64,000 nucleotides of DNA from Pseudomonas fluorescens (GTDB lineage Bacteria > Pseudomonadota > Gammaproteobacteria > Pseudomonadales > Pseudomonadaceae): the NCBI RefSeq assembly GCF_001307275.1, contig NZ_CP012831.1, forward strand, positions 1,178,001 through 1,242,000, read 5' to 3'. Both the position numbers and the translations under genes were made by a program. Positions 19,548 to 29,142 of this stretch are shown here, in pieces (the stretch's first letter is position 1; the number at the start of each line of letters is the position of its first letter). The notes beneath the pieces are model-generated. The model was not told the DNA's origin. It made no database searches and was given only the letters and a program-made list of their open reading frames with translations.

Positions 19548-19582
19548 CACCCTGCCCTGTGGCGTTTCGCCACGGCAGGGTG
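19548..19582. other. Strong hairpin of unknown role
   Basis: CACCCTGCC pairs with GGCAGGGTG around an inner GTGGCG-TTT-CGCCAC stem with a two-base bulge. It has no U-tract in either direction, lies in the 287-bp gap between the tubulin-like and DUF2288 genes, and is not a REP sequence. Confidence 0.55.
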
Positions 19583-19646
19583 CCATCACGCTACTCACCT
19601 ACACACTTTTTCAAACGCAAAAACACGAACCAACTTGGTGCACCAA

Positions 19647-19952
19647 TCAATTCGACGCCCTTTCCTGGATCATAATCCATGGCGAAACCACCACCGCCCA
19701 AAGCTGCGGATCGCGCTCCAGAAAATCCAGCGCCCGCGTTTCAGACAGCTTGGCGAGCTGGTCGGCGGCCAGCCAGGCGGCGACTTTGGTACCTTCGTCC
19801 TGGGCGACGGCCTCGGCGGCGGCGATCAAATCCAGTGCCGGATCGACCCACAATAGGGCACCCTTGGCAAAGAACGGCTCCAGCTCTTTCCAGGTGATGG
19901 ATGCGGTTTCTCCAAGCAGCTTGGCATAGAGGGTGCTAGGTTCTTGATTCAT
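19647..19952 (-). CDS. DUF2288 family protein
   Basis: 101 residues from the ATG at 19952 (MNQEPSTLYAKL). A longer frame to 20111 is rejected because the extra 53 residues are basic and not protein-like. I recognise the family DUF2288 by LLGETASITWKELEPFFAKG and the central 'VDPALDLI' segment. It is soluble, and no function is known. Monocistronic. Confidence 0.82.
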   Translation of the reverse strand: MNQEPSTLYAKLLGETASITWKELEPFFAKGALLWVDPALDLIAAAEAVAQDEGTKVAAWLAADQLAKLSETRALDFLERDPQLWAVVVSPWIMIQERASN

Positions 19953-20292
19953 GGGACCTGTCCGGAAAAGAAATCGGCGCGAATGATAACGTCGGTGGTC
20001 TGGCAGAAAAACCCGGTAGCAAATTGCGGTACCGATTGAAAAGCGCAGGAAAGCCAAGGATTGCCGAAACGACCGGACAACCCCCGCCGCTATTCTGTCT
20101 TTTTCTTTCAATTAAGCGACACCCCCAGGTTTTGCCCCCAAGCGCCAGCTTCCCTTGCCAACAATGGGCGCTCTACACTGTACCGGTACAGTTGCCGGGG
20201 GCATTTTCCGCGAGGGTATCCAAGATATCTGACCCGGTTCTGCTGCTACGGCGCCAGGACTATAAAAACTACAACAGCATGAGTGGAGCACT
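19953..20292. other. Regulatory gap upstream of braC
   Basis: 340 bases without a gene. It contains the 16-bp palindrome at 20177-20192 and a TATAAA-like sequence at 20261-20266 about 30 bp before the braC ATG. I see no other clear signal. Confidence 0.6.
20177..20192. promoter_or_regulatory. 16-bp perfect palindrome upstream of braC
   Basis: ACTGTACCGGTACAGT is fully self-complementary and ends 100 bp before the braC ATG. It looks like a dimeric repressor or activator site. It is not a LexA box, because the CTG/CAG halves are separated by 8 rather than 10 bp. About one such perfect 16-mer is expected by chance in 64 kb, so position is the main support. Confidence 0.4.
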
Positions 20293-21420
20293 ATGACTAA
20301 GGCTACTAAGCAGATTTCCAAACTGTTTGCCGCTATGGTTCTGGCCGGGGTTGCCAGCCATTCGTTTGCCGCCGACACCATCAAGATCGGCATCGCCGGC
20401 CCCAAGACCGGCCCTGTAGCCCAATACGGCGACATGCAGTTCAGTGGCGCGAAAATGGCCATCGAACAGATCAACGCCAAGGGCGGCGTCGACGGCAAGC
20501 AGCTCGTCGCCGTCGAGTACGATGACGCCTGTGATCCAAAACAAGCGGTCGCGGTCGCGAACAAAGTCGTCAACGACGGCGTCAAGTTCGTGGTCGGCCA
20601 CCTGTGCTCCAGCTCCACCCAGCCAGCTTCCGACATCTACGAAGACGAAGGCGTGATCATGATCACCCCGGCGGCCACCAGCCCGGACATCACCGCTCGC
20701 GGCTACAAGATGATCTTCCGCACCATCGGCCTGGACAGCGCCCAAGGCCCTGCGGCCGGCAACTACATCGCCGACCACGTCAAGCCGAAGATCGTTGCGG
20801 TCCTGCACGACAAGCAGCAGTACGGTGAAGGCATCGCCAGCGCCGTGAAGAAAACCCTCGAAGGCAAAGGCGTGAAAGTGGCCGTCTTCGAAGGCGTGAA
20901 CGCCGGCGACAAAGACTTCTCCTCGATGATCGCCAAGCTCAAGCAAGCCAACGTCGACTTCGTCTACTACGGCGGCTACCACCCGGAGCTGGGCCTGATC
21001 CTGCGTCAATCCCAGGAAAAAGGCTTGAAGGCCAAGTTCATGGGTCCGGAAGGCGTGGGTAACGACTCCATCTCGCAAATCGCCAAGGAATCCTCCGAAG
21101 GCCTGCTGGTGACCCTGCCGAAATCCTTCGACCAGGATCCGGCCAACGTTGCCCTGGCTGACGCGTTCAAGGCCAAGAAAGAAGACCCGAGCGGTCCGTT
21201 CGTGTTCCCGTCCTACTCCGCAGTGACCGTGATCGCTGACGCCATCAAGGCTGCCAAGAGTGAAGACGCAGGCAAAGTGGCTGAAGCCATCCACGCCGGC
21301 ACCTTCAAGACCCCTACCGGTGACCTGAGCTTTGACGCCAAAGGCGACCTGAAGGACTTCAAGTTCGTGGTCTACGAGTGGCATTTCGGCAAACCTAAAA
21401 CCGAAGCTTCGCCTCAGTAA
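20293..21420 (+). CDS. braC: Branched-chain amino acid ABC transporter, periplasmic binding protein
   Basis: 375 residues. A signal peptide (MTKATKQISKLFAAMVLAG...SFA) is likely cut before ADTIKIGIAG. The mature part is the type I periplasmic binding fold of the LivJ/LivK/BraC family, with the ligand-loop GHLCSSSTQPASDIYEDEG and a Cys pair that fits the disulfide of this family. It binds Leu/Ile/Val (often Ala and Thr in pseudomonads) in the periplasm and delivers it to LivHM. TGGAG precedes the ATG. A terminator hairpin separates it from livH, which would keep the binding protein in excess over the membrane subunits. Confidence 0.96.
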   Translation: MTKATKQISKLFAAMVLAGVASHSFAADTIKIGIAGPKTGPVAQYGDMQFSGAKMAIEQINAKGGVDGKQLVAVEYDDACDPKQAVAVANKVVNDGVKFVVGHLCSSSTQPASDIYEDEGVIMITPAATSPDITARGYKMIFRTIGLDSAQGPAAGNYIADHVKPKIVAVLHDKQQYGEGIASAVKKTLEGKGVKVAVFEGVNAGDKDFSSMIAKLKQANVDFVYYGGYHPELGLILRQSQEKGLKAKFMGPEGVGNDSISQIAKESSEGLLVTLPKSFDQDPANVALADAFKAKKEDPSGPFVFPSYSAVTVIADAIKAAKSEDAGKVAEAIHAGTFKTPTGDLSFDAKGDLKDFKFVVYEWHFGKPKTEASPQ

Positions 21421-21444
21421 GGCCTGGCCTGACTGACTGCCAAT

Positions 21445-21475
21445 AAAGCCCACGGCGTGCCGTGGGCTTTGTTTT
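21445..21475 (+). terminator. Terminator/attenuator between braC and livH
   Basis: AAAGCCCACGGC-GT-GCCGTGGGCTTT followed by GTTTT. A 12-bp perfect stem. Within an otherwise unidirectional cluster it likely gives partial termination. Confidence 0.85.
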
Positions 21476-21650
21476 AAATGTATTGGGCCGCGCTGGCGTG
21501 ATCCGCCAGCCTCCCCACCTGAAAATCTCAAAACCGTCATCAGCGGTTCGCTGGCAAACCTCGTGTTCGAAGTGGATGCAGATCCACGGGGCCCGGGCGG
21601 GAAAATGACTCCACCAGTGAAATGCGTATCAGGTTTTTAGGAGCGCTGTA

Positions 21651-22574
21651 ATGCCTGACATCTATCACTTCTTCCAGCAGCTGGTTAACGGCCTGACCGT
21701 TGGCAGCACGTATGCCCTGATCGCCATCGGCTATACGATGGTCTACGGCATCATTGGAATGATCAACTTCGCCCACGGCGAGGTGTACATGATCGGCTCC
21801 TACGTGGCGTTCATCGCCATCGCCGGGCTGAGCATGATGGGACTCGACAGTGTCCCGCTGTTGATGACCGCGGCGTTTCTCGCGAGCATCGTCGTCACCA
21901 GCTCCTATGGCTACAGCATCGAACGGATCGCCTACCGCCCCCTGCGCGGCAGCAACCGTCTGATCCCGCTGATCTCCGCCATCGGCATGTCGATCTTCCT
22001 GCAGAACACGGTACTGCTTTCGCAAGACTCCAAGGACAAATCCATTCCCAACCTGATCCCGGGCAACTTTGCCATCGGGCCAGGCGGGGCACATGAAGTG
22101 CTGATTTCCTACATGCAAATCGTGGTGTTCGTGGTGACCCTGGTCGCCATGCTCGGCCTTACGCTGTTCATCTCCCGTTCCCGCCTCGGCCGCGCCTGCC
22201 GCGCCTGTGCCGAGGACATCAAGATGGCCAACCTGCTGGGCATCAACACCAACAACATCATCGCCCTGACCTTCGTCATCGGTGCGGCCCTGGCGGCCAT
22301 CGCCGCGGTGCTGTTGAGCATGCAATACGGCGTGATCAACCCCAACGCCGGCTTCCTCGTGGGCCTGAAGGCCTTCACCGCCGCGGTACTGGGCGGCATC
22401 GGCAGCATCCCCGGGGCGATGCTCGGCGGGTTGGTGCTGGGCGTGGCGGAAGCCTTTGGCGCCGATATCTTCGGCGACCAGTACAAGGACGTCGTGGCGT
22501 TCGGCTTGTTGGTTCTGGTTCTGTTATTCCGGCCGACCGGCATCCTGGGCCGCCCGGAGGTTGAGAAAGTATGA
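21651..22574 (+). CDS. livH: Branched-chain amino acid ABC permease LivH/BraD
   Basis: 307 residues with about 8 hydrophobic segments. It has the family sequences [21 protein letters not shown] near the N-terminus and [16 protein letters not shown] near residue 245. It is one of two inner membrane channel subunits. TTAGGAG precedes the ATG. Its last four bases overlap the livM start (ATGA). Confidence 0.96.
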   Translation: MPDIYHFFQQLVNGLTVGSTYALIAIGYTMVYGIIGMINFAHGEVYMIGSYVAFIAIAGLSMMGLDSVPLLMTAAFLASIVVTSSYGYSIERIAYRPLRGSNRLIPLISAIGMSIFLQNTVLLSQDSKDKSIPNLIPGNFAIGPGGAHEVLISYMQIVVFVVTLVAMLGLTLFISRSRLGRACRACAEDIKMANLLGINTNNIIALTFVIGAALAAIAAVLLSMQYGVINPNAGFLVGLKAFTAAVLGGIGSIPGAMLGGLVLGVAEAFGADIFGDQYKDVVAFGLLVLVLLFRPTGILGRPEVEKV

Positions 22575-23827
22575 CTAGGCATCTCAAATCGGCGCTTTTC
22601 AGCGCCCTGCTGGTCTGGGCCGTGGCCTACCCGGTACTGGGTCTTAAACTGACCATCGTCGGCATCAACCTGGAAGTGCACGGCACCAGCCCGGCGATCC
22701 TGGCGACCATCGCCGTGTGCTCGCTGCTGATGTTCGTGCGCGTGCTGTTCAGCACACAGATCAGCGCGGCGTGGAAGTCTTCGCCCGGCCTGCCGGTGAT
22801 CCCGGCCAAGGCCAGCCACTTCCTGACCCTGCCGAGCACCCAGCGCTGGATCGTGCTGGGCCTGATCGTCGTGGCCCTGGTGTGGCCGTTCTTCGGCTCT
22901 CGCGGCGCGGTGGACATCGCCACGCTGATCCTGATCTACGTGATGCTGGGCCTGGGCCTGAACATCGTCGTAGGCCTGGCCGGCCTGCTGGACCTGGGTT
23001 ACGTCGGTTTCTACGCCGTCGGCGCCTACAGCTACGCGCTGCTGTCCCACTACTTCGGCCTGAGCTTCTGGATCTGCCTGCCCATCGCCGGGATGATGGC
23101 CGCCACCTTCGGTTTCCTGCTGGGTTTCCCGGTCCTGCGCTTGCGCGGCGACTACCTGGCGATCGTGACCCTGGGTTTTGGCGAGATCATCCGCCTGTTC
23201 CTGCGCAACCTGACCGACATCACCGGTGGCCCGAACGGCATCAGCAACATCGAGAAACCGACGTTCTTCGGCCTGACCTTCGAACGTAAAGCCGCCGAAG
23301 GCCTGCAGACCTTCCACGAGTACTTCGGCCTGGAATACAACTCGATCAACAAGGTGATCTTCCTCTACCTGGTTGCCCTGCTGCTGGCCCTGGCCGCGCT
23401 GTTCGTCATCAACCGCCTGCTGCGCATGCCGATCGGCCGCGCCTGGGAGGCACTGCGTGAAGACGAAATCGCCTGCCGTGCCCTGGGTCTCAACCCAACC
23501 GTGATCAAACTGTCGGCCTTTACCCTCGGCGCTGCGTTCGCCGGTTTTGCCGGCAGCTTCTTCGCCGCTCGCCAAGGCCTGGTGACGCCGGAATCCTTCA
23601 CCTTCATCGAGTCGGCGATCATCCTCGCCATCGTGGTGCTGGGCGGGATGGGCTCGCAGTTGGGCGTGATCCTGGCGGCGATCGTGATGATCCTGCTGCC
23701 GGAAATGATGCGTGAATTCAGCGAATACCGCATGTTGATGTTCGGCGCCTTGATGGTGCTGATGATGATCTGGCGTCCTCAAGGTCTGCTGCCTATGCAA
23801 CGCCCCCACATGGAGCTGCGCAAATGA
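22571..23827 (+). CDS. livM: Branched-chain amino acid ABC permease LivM/BraE
   Basis: 418 residues. Family landmarks [22 protein letters not shown], and [13 protein letters not shown] near the C-terminus. An N-terminal extension of about 115 residues with two membrane spans precedes the core, as in Pseudomonas and E. coli LivM. It overlaps livH by 4 bp and livG by 4 bp, so translation is coupled. Confidence 0.96.
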   Translation: MTRHLKSALFSALLVWAVAYPVLGLKLTIVGINLEVHGTSPAILATIAVCSLLMFVRVLFSTQISAAWKSSPGLPVIPAKASHFLTLPSTQRWIVLGLIVVALVWPFFGSRGAVDIATLILIYVMLGLGLNIVVGLAGLLDLGYVGFYAVGAYSYALLSHYFGLSFWICLPIAGMMAATFGFLLGFPVLRLRGDYLAIVTLGFGEIIRLFLRNLTDITGGPNGISNIEKPTFFGLTFERKAAEGLQTFHEYFGLEYNSINKVIFLYLVALLLALAALFVINRLLRMPIGRAWEALREDEIACRALGLNPTVIKLSAFTLGAAFAGFAGSFFAARQGLVTPESFTFIESAIILAIVVLGGMGSQLGVILAAIVMILLPEMMREFSEYRMLMFGALMVLMMIWRPQGLLPMQRPHMELRK

Positions 23828-24591
23828 GCCGCGAGATCCTGAAAGTCGAAAACTTGAGCATGCGCTTCGGCGGTTTGCTGGCGGTCAACGGCGTGGCCCT
23901 GACCGTGAAAGAGAAGCAAGTGGTTGCCCTGATCGGGCCGAACGGCGCGGGCAAGACCACCGTGTTCAACTGCCTGACCGGCTTCTACCAGCCCACCGGC
24001 GGCACCATCCTGCTGGACGGCGAGCCGATCCAGGGCCTGCCCGGCCACCACATCGCCCGCAAGGGTGTGGTGCGTACCTTCCAGAACGTGCGGCTGTTCA
24101 AGGACATGACGGCGGTCGAGAACCTGTTGATCGCCCAGCATCGTCATTTGAACACCAACTTCTTTGCCGGCCTGTTCAAGACCCCGGCGTTCCGCAAAAG
24201 CGAACGCGAGGCCATGGAGTACGCCGAGTACTGGCTGGACAAGGTCAACCTCACCGAGTTTGCCAACCGTACCGCCGGCACCCTGGCCTACGGTCAGCAA
24301 CGGCGCCTGGAAATCGCCCGTTGCATGATGACCCGTCCGCGGATCCTCATGCTCGACGAACCGGCCGCCGGCCTGAACCCGAAGGAAACCGAAGACCTGA
24401 AGGCCCTGATCGGCGTGCTGCGTGAGGAGCACAACGTCACCGTGCTGCTGATCGAGCACGACATGAAGCTGGTCATGAGCATTTCCGACCACATCGTCGT
24501 GATCAACCAGGGCACGCCCCTGGCCGACGGTACGCCGGAACAGATCCGCGACAATCCTGAAGTGATCAAAGCCTACCTGGGGGAAGCGTAA
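23824..24591 (+). CDS. livG: Branched-chain amino acid ABC ATPase LivG/BraF
   Basis: 255 residues. Walker [10 protein letters not shown] near residue 39, the LivG-type signature [14 protein letters not shown] (in place of LSGGQ), and Walker [14 protein letters not shown]. It is one of the paired cytoplasmic ATPases. The start overlaps the livM stop, and its stop is immediately followed by the livF ATG (TAAATG). Confidence 0.97.
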   Translation: MSREILKVENLSMRFGGLLAVNGVALTVKEKQVVALIGPNGAGKTTVFNCLTGFYQPTGGTILLDGEPIQGLPGHHIARKGVVRTFQNVRLFKDMTAVENLLIAQHRHLNTNFFAGLFKTPAFRKSEREAMEYAEYWLDKVNLTEFANRTAGTLAYGQQRRLEIARCMMTRPRILMLDEPAAGLNPKETEDLKALIGVLREEHNVTVLLIEHDMKLVMSISDHIVVINQGTPLADGTPEQIRDNPEVIKAYLGEA

Positions 24592-25293
24592 ATGCTGCAG
24601 TTCGAAAACGTTTCCACCTTCTACGGCAAGATCCAGGCCCTGCACAGCGTCAACGTCGAAGTCCGCCAGGGCGAAATCGTCACGCTGATCGGTGCCAACG
24701 GTGCCGGCAAATCCACCCTGCTGATGACGCTCTGCGGTTCGCCCCAGGCCCACAGCGGCAGCATCCGCTACATGGGTGAGGAACTGGTGGGCCAGGACTC
24801 GGCGAAGATCATGCGCAAGAGCATCGCCGTGGTACCTGAGGGCCGTCGGGTATTTGCCCGACTGACCGTGGAAGAAAACCTCGCCATGGGCGGATTTTTC
24901 ACCGACAAGGGCGACTATCAGGAACAAATGGACAAGGTCCTGCACCTTTTCCCACGCCTGAAAGAACGCTTTACCCAGCGCGGCGGCACCATGTCCGGCG
25001 GTGAACAGCAAATGCTCGCCATCGGCCGTGCGCTGATGAGCAAACCCAAGCTGCTGCTGCTCGACGAGCCTTCCCTGGGCCTGGCACCGATCATCATCCA
25101 GCAGATCTTCGACATCATCGAGCAACTGCGCAAGGATGGCGTGACGGTGTTCCTGGTGGAGCAGAACGCCAACCAGGCGCTGAAAATCGCCGACCGGGCG
25201 TACGTGCTGGAGAACGGCCGGGTGGTGATGCAAGGCACCGGCGAAGCCCTGCTGACCGACCCGAAAGTGCGCGAGGCGTATCTGGGCGGTTGA
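24592..25293 (+). CDS. livF: Branched-chain amino acid ABC ATPase LivF/BraG
   Basis: 233 residues. Walker A GANGAGKST, signature MSGGEQQMLAIGRAL and Walker B LLLLDEPSLGLAP. It pairs with LivG to power uptake. It is the last gene of the operon and is followed 17 bp later by a strong terminator. Confidence 0.97.
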   Translation: MLQFENVSTFYGKIQALHSVNVEVRQGEIVTLIGANGAGKSTLLMTLCGSPQAHSGSIRYMGEELVGQDSAKIMRKSIAVVPEGRRVFARLTVEENLAMGGFFTDKGDYQEQMDKVLHLFPRLKERFTQRGGTMSGGEQQMLAIGRALMSKPKLLLLDEPSLGLAPIIIQQIFDIIEQLRKDGVTVFLVEQNANQALKIADRAYVLENGRVVMQGTGEALLTDPKVREAYLGG

Positions 25294-25310
25294 GTCTGTC
25301 ACAGTAAAAG

Positions 25311-25336
25311 AAACGGCCTTCGGGCCGTTTTTTTTT
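25311..25336 (+). terminator. Rho-independent terminator after livF
   Basis: AAACGGCC-TTCG-GGCCGTTT followed by a run of T. UUCG tetraloop, 8-bp stem. Confidence 0.95.
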
Positions 25337-25359
25337 GCCCGGACCGCCCGCAATCCCCT

Positions 25360-25451
25360 GTGGCGAGGGAGCTTGCTCCCGCTGGGCTGCGCAGCGGCCC
25401 CAAGATTTTGCGGTTGCTGCGCAACCGAGCGGGAGCAAGCTCCCTCGCCAC
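25360..25451. repeat. REPIN, class C
   Basis: 92-bp palindrome bounded by GTGGCGAGGGAGCTTGCTCC and its reverse complement, with inner GCTGCGCAGC-type stems. Confidence 0.9.
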
Positions 25452-25486
25452 GGGTTTTGCAGTGCATAAAAAAATCGAGAGTCCGC

Positions 25487-25517
25487 TGTAACGCTTTCCC
25501 ACCTCCCTTCTCTAGTT
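25487..25517 (+). promoter_or_regulatory. Possible ECF-sigma-type promoter of the bufferin operon
   Basis: TGTAACG (25487-25493) and TCTAG (25511-25515) about 17 bp apart resemble an ECF promoter with an AAC-containing -35. Bufferin (gig) genes in Caulobacter are under an ECF sigma factor. No sigma gene lies nearby, and this is a pattern match only. Confidence 0.3.
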
Positions 25518-25569
25518 CAGCAGACCGGCGCTAACGCCGGTTCATTTCCCTGAAGACTGGAGAATCACC

Positions 25570-25875
25570 ATGACTGCTTCGACCCGTACCCTGTCCGCCG
25601 CTGCCTTGGTCCTCGCCCTGGGTTCTGCCCTGAGCATGACAGCCGTCCCGACCGTTCACGCAGCCGACGACACCATGGAAAAATGCTTCGGCGTCGCCCT
25701 CAAAGGCAAGAACGACTGCGCTGCCGGCGCCGGCACCACCTGCGCCGGTACCGCAAAAATGGACTATCAGGCCAACGCCTGGAAATCGGTCCCGAAAGGC
25801 ACTTGCACCACCATGGAAAGCAAAACCTCCCCCACCGGTTTCGGCCAGCTCGAAGCGTTCAAAGCCAAGTCCTGA
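25570..25875 (+). CDS. bufA1: BufA1-type bufferin precursor (DUF2282)
   Basis: 101 residues. A signal peptide ends at about VHAADD (residues 1-31). The mature peptide has four Cys (39, 50, 58, 79) in the [17 protein letters not shown] and KGTCT contexts, the pattern of DUF2282/BufA1 bufferins. In that family an MNIO enzyme with its partner converts Cys residues to thiooxazole, and the periplasmic product chelates copper. GGAG precedes the ATG. First gene of a four-gene operon with the modifying enzyme immediately downstream. The modification here is inferred from the family. Confidence 0.9.
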   Translation: MTASTRTLSAAALVLALGSALSMTAVPTVHAADDTMEKCFGVALKGKNDCAAGAGTTCAGTAKMDYQANAWKSVPKGTCTTMESKTSPTGFGQLEAFKAKS

Positions 25876-25900
25876 TCGCATCTGCCTGAGGCCTGCCACC

Positions 25901-26770
25901 ATGTTGGATACCCTTTCTCTCGCCACCGATAGCCGGCTGCCGCCAAGGGCAGGGCTGGGGCTCAAGAGTGCGCATTTTCGTGAGGTACTCCAGACCCGAC
26001 CGGACCTGGGTTTCTTCGAGGTGCACGCGGAAAACTACATGGTGGCCGGCGGGCCGCTTCATCACTTCCTGGGGCTGATACGCGAACAATATCCGCTGTC
26101 GTTGCACGGCGTCGGCCTGTCGATCGGTGGGGAGGGGCCGCTGGACGTTGCGCATTTGCAGCGCCTGGCCGCCTTGATCGAGCGCTATCAGCCCCAATCC
26201 TTTTCCGAACACCTGGCCTGGTCCAGCCACGGCCCGGTGTTCCTCAATGACTTGCTCCCCCTGGCTTATGACGAAGCAACCCTCGACCGGGTCTGCGAAC
26301 ACGTCGACCAGGTGCAGTCCAGCCTCAAGCGCACGCTGTTACTGGAAAACCCGGCCACCTACCTGGCCTTTGAAACCTCGACCTTCGACGAGCCACAGTT
26401 CATGAGCGAAGTGATCCGTCGCACCGGCTGCGGCCTGCTGCTGGATGTGAACAACGTCTACGTTTCGTGCATCAACCATTGCCGCGATCCATTGGCCTAC
26501 CTCGACGCCCTGCCTCTGCATGCGACCGGCGAAATTCACCTGGCCGGCTTCGCCGAAGACTCCGACAGCCTCGGCGAGCGCCTGTTGATAGACGATCACG
26601 GAGCACCCGTCGACCACGCGGTCTGGCAACTGTATCTCCAGGCACTGGAGCGGACCGGGCCAGTCGCCACCTTGATCGAGCGCGACAACCACATCCCCGC
26701 ATGGGAAGTGCTGCTGGCCGAAGCACGCCAGGCCGATCAACTGTTGAGCGCCGCCGGAGCCCGGCCATGA
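25901..26770 (+). CDS. bufB: MNIO-family bufferin-modifying enzyme BufB (DUF692)
   Basis: 289 residues, a TIM-barrel DUF692/MNIO protein. Metal-binding motifs visible in order: [10 protein letters not shown] (about 35-44), [11 protein letters not shown] (67-77), SEHLAWS (106-112), [27 protein letters not shown] and [13 protein letters not shown] enzymes hold two or three irons and oxidise Cys side chains of the partner peptide, here the adjacent BufA1. It overlaps bufC by ATGA, so the two are translationally coupled. Confidence 0.94.
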   Translation: MLDTLSLATDSRLPPRAGLGLKSAHFREVLQTRPDLGFFEVHAENYMVAGGPLHHFLGLIREQYPLSLHGVGLSIGGEGPLDVAHLQRLAALIERYQPQSFSEHLAWSSHGPVFLNDLLPLAYDEATLDRVCEHVDQVQSSLKRTLLLENPATYLAFETSTFDEPQFMSEVIRRTGCGLLLDVNNVYVSCINHCRDPLAYLDALPLHATGEIHLAGFAEDSDSLGERLLIDDHGAPVDHAVWQLYLQALERTGPVATLIERDNHIPAWEVLLAEARQADQLLSAAGARP

Positions 26771-27525
26771 GCAACCAGCACGCATTTGCCGCCGCCCTGC
26801 TCGACCCGCGCAAAGCGTGTCCGCCGGGCCTGGTCAGCGCCAATGGGGCGGCCCCGGAAAGCCGTTTCGCGGTGTACCGCAACAACGTGCTCTGCTCATT
26901 GATCAACGCCCTCGCCGACAACTACCCGGTGGTGGTGCAACTGGTGGGCGAGGAATTCTTCCGGGCCATGGCCGGGGTCTATGTCCAATCGACGCCGCCG
27001 CGCAGCCCGGTGATGAACGACTACGGGGGCGACTTTGCCGAGTTCATCGAACACTTCGAGCCCGCCGCCAGCGTGCCTTACCTGACGGACGTCGCCCGGC
27101 TGGAGCGACTGCATGTGCAAGCCTGGCATGCCGCCGACGCCAAGCCCATGGCGCAAGAACGAATCGTGGCAGCGCTGTCATCCCCAACGCTGACGGGGCA
27201 CCTGAAGATCGGGCTTCACCCGTCACTGCGGCTGCTGCAATCCCCCTACGCCGTGGTGACGATCTGGGCCGCCCATCAGCACCAGGCGCCCGTACCGTTC
27301 GAAACGTTTCCCGCGCAAAACGCCTTGGTGCTGCGCAACGGCCTGGAGGTGGAGGTGTTTGCGATCAGTCGCGCTGCCCATGGGTTCATCGCAGCCCTGC
27401 AACAAGGCTTTTCCCTGACGGCTGCCATCGAGGCCTCAATCGATCTTGACCTGGAACACACCCTGGCGGGGCTCATCCGCCACCAGGCCATCACCCATCT
27501 CCTAGCCGAACAGGTATCTCCATGA
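26767..27525 (+). CDS. bufC: BufC/HvfC-type partner protein (DUF2063)
   Basis: 252 residues from the ATG at 26767 inside the ATGA overlap; a longer frame from 26467 is a shadow of bufB. The N-terminal DUF2063 domain contains [23 protein letters not shown], typical of the putative DNA-binding-like/HvfC domain. It acts as the recognition partner that presents the precursor peptide to the MNIO enzyme. Coupled also to the DoxX gene by a second ATGA overlap. Confidence 0.9.
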   Translation: MSNQHAFAAALLDPRKACPPGLVSANGAAPESRFAVYRNNVLCSLINALADNYPVVVQLVGEEFFRAMAGVYVQSTPPRSPVMNDYGGDFAEFIEHFEPAASVPYLTDVARLERLHVQAWHAADAKPMAQERIVAALSSPTLTGHLKIGLHPSLRLLQSPYAVVTIWAAHQHQAPVPFETFPAQNALVLRNGLEVEVFAISRAAHGFIAALQQGFSLTAAIEASIDLDLEHTLAGLIRHQAITHLLAEQVSP

Positions 27526-28001
27526 ACGCCCTGATTGCCAGTTTCATTCAATGGCTGGAGAAAATCCCCCACAGCCTGATCGCCTTCGTCGCACGCTTCT
27601 CGATTGCCGCCGTGTTCTGGAAATCCGGCCAGACCAAAATCGAAGGACTGGCCATCGACCTGTTCGACGGCACCTTCCAGATCGGTCTGCCGCGACTGGC
27701 AGACTCGACCATTCCACTGTTCAAAAGCGAATACGCCCTGCCGCTGCTGTCGCCGGAACTGGCCGCGCACCTGGCGGCCACTGCCGAGCATGTCTTCCCG
27801 GTGATGATCCTGCTTGGCCTGGCGACACGCTTTTCAGCGCTGGCCTTGCTGGGGATGACCTTGACCATCCAGGTGTTCGTCTACCCGGACGCCTACCCGA
27901 CCCATGGCACCTGGGCGGCGGTCTTGCTCTACCTGATGGCCCGTGGACCGGGAGTGTTGTCGATCGATCACCTGATAGCCAAGCGTTACGCCCACGGCTG
28001 A
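27522..28001 (+). CDS. DoxX family membrane protein of the bufferin operon
   Basis: 159 residues, four predicted membrane helices, with the DoxX features RFSIAAVFWKSGQTK near the N-terminus and HVFPVMILLGLATRFSALALL. Fourth gene of the operon, like gigD in Caulobacter. Its role may be in electron or quinone-linked redox chemistry or export, but it is not established. The start overlaps the bufC stop. Confidence 0.88.
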   Translation: MNALIASFIQWLEKIPHSLIAFVARFSIAAVFWKSGQTKIEGLAIDLFDGTFQIGLPRLADSTIPLFKSEYALPLLSPELAAHLAATAEHVFPVMILLGLATRFSALALLGMTLTIQVFVYPDAYPTHGTWAAVLLYLMARGPGVLSIDHLIAKRYAHG

Positions 28002-28013
28002 ACACAGATCCCT

Positions 28014-28103
28014 TGTGGGGGCGAGCTTGCTCGCGATAGCGGTGGGTCAGCTTGCACAAATACCGGATGTACCACCGCCTTCGCGAGCAAGCTCGCTCCC
28101 ACA
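28014..28103. repeat. REPIN, symmetric class A
   Basis: 90 bp, with one G for A change in the left arm (TGTGGGGGCGAGC). It lies between the convergent DoxX and LysR genes. Confidence 0.92.
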
Positions 28104-28123
28104 AGGGATATCAAATGACCGGG

Positions 28124-29038
28124 TTATCGCTGTAGCCGATCCAACGCCTCGCCACTGCGCTTGAACCAGTCGATCAAATAGTCGGCCAGCACCTGGGTGC
28201 GCTTGGGCAGGCCACCCTGGTACGGGTGCACCAGGTACATCGGCATGCGCCGGGTCTGGTAGTCGCGCAGCAGCCAATGCAGGCGTCCATCCGCCAACGC
28301 TTCATGCAGCAGGTACGACGGCAGCCGGGCGATTCCGGCACCGGCCAGGGCGGCTTTTTTCAGCAGGCTGTAGTGATTGCTGGCGAACGGCCCCGACACT
28401 CGGACCCGCAACAGTTCGTGTTGTTGGTGGTAAAGCCATTCTTCCCGGCCGCTGTAGTGGCTGTTGAGCAAACAGCGGTGCTCGGCCAGGGCCTGGGGCG
28501 TCTCAGGCTCGCCGTAGTGTTCGAGGTAGGCCGGGCTGGCGCAGGTCATTTCGTGCCACGCCAACAATGGCCGGGCCACCAGCCGCTCATCGATGGCGGC
28601 GTCGGAGCGGATCGCCAGGTCGAAACCATCGCGGCTCAAGTCACGGTAACCGTTGTTGAGCTCCAGTTCGATCTGCACATTGGGGTACGTGCGAGCGAAC
28701 TCCATCAGCAAGCCCTCGAAGAAGGTTTCACCCAACGAAACCGGAACCGTCATACGCACCGGTCCGGAAATGTCATCCTTCAACCGAGCCAATGCCTGAC
28801 GCGCCCTTTCCACCTGCACCAGCAGCGCCTGGGCCTGAGGCAACAGCGCCGCCCCTGCCGCCGTGAGGCTCAAGCGCCGTGTGGTGCGTTGCAGCAACAC
28901 CACCGAAAACCGGCTCTCCAACAGGCTGATGCGCTTGGACAACTGGCCCTTGCTGCACCCCAATTGCTGGGCCGCCAAGGTAAAACTGCCGGCCTCCATC
29001 AACACGGCGAACGCCGCCAGGTCATCCATTTCGCTCAT
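28124..29038 (-). CDS. LysR-family transcriptional regulator
   Basis: 304 residues from the ATG at 29038 (MSEMDDLAAFAVL), with GGAAACAA upstream. Winged HTH in residues 1-60 (AGSFTLAAQQLGCSKGQLSKRISLLE), then the LysR effector domain. It belongs to the CrgA-like group by the segment RLSLTAAGAALLPQAQALL and the DGFDLAIRSD motif. It is divergent from a short-chain dehydrogenase gene with a 104-bp gap, so that gene is the likely target. Confidence 0.92.
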   Translation of the reverse strand: MSEMDDLAAFAVLMEAGSFTLAAQQLGCSKGQLSKRISLLESRFSVVLLQRTTRRLSLTAAGAALLPQAQALLVQVERARQALARLKDDISGPVRMTVPVSLGETFFEGLLMEFARTYPNVQIELELNNGYRDLSRDGFDLAIRSDAAIDERLVARPLLAWHEMTCASPAYLEHYGEPETPQALAEHRCLLNSHYSGREEWLYHQQHELLRVRVSGPFASNHYSLLKKAALAGAGIARLPSYLLHEALADGRLHWLLRDYQTRRMPMYLVHPYQGGLPKRTQVLADYLIDWFKRSGEALDRLQR

Positions 29039-29142
29039 TGGATTGTTTCCAAATGAAAACCAAAGGTTGCCTATTAGCACGATTATCAATGGAAAGAACC
29101 CCTCTAGACTGAAAACTCGTTCAACCCATTAAGGAACAGCTC

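Noticed and set aside
20177..20192. LexA box upstream of braC
   Set aside because: The spacing is CTG-N8-CAG, two bases short of the LexA consensus.
21540..22325. Minus-strand frame opposite livH
   Set aside because: His/Asp/Gln-rich shadow of a clear permease gene.
22109..25467. Long minus-strand frames opposite livM, livG and livF
   Set aside because: His/Gln/Arg-rich low-complexity shadows of well-identified ABC transporter genes.
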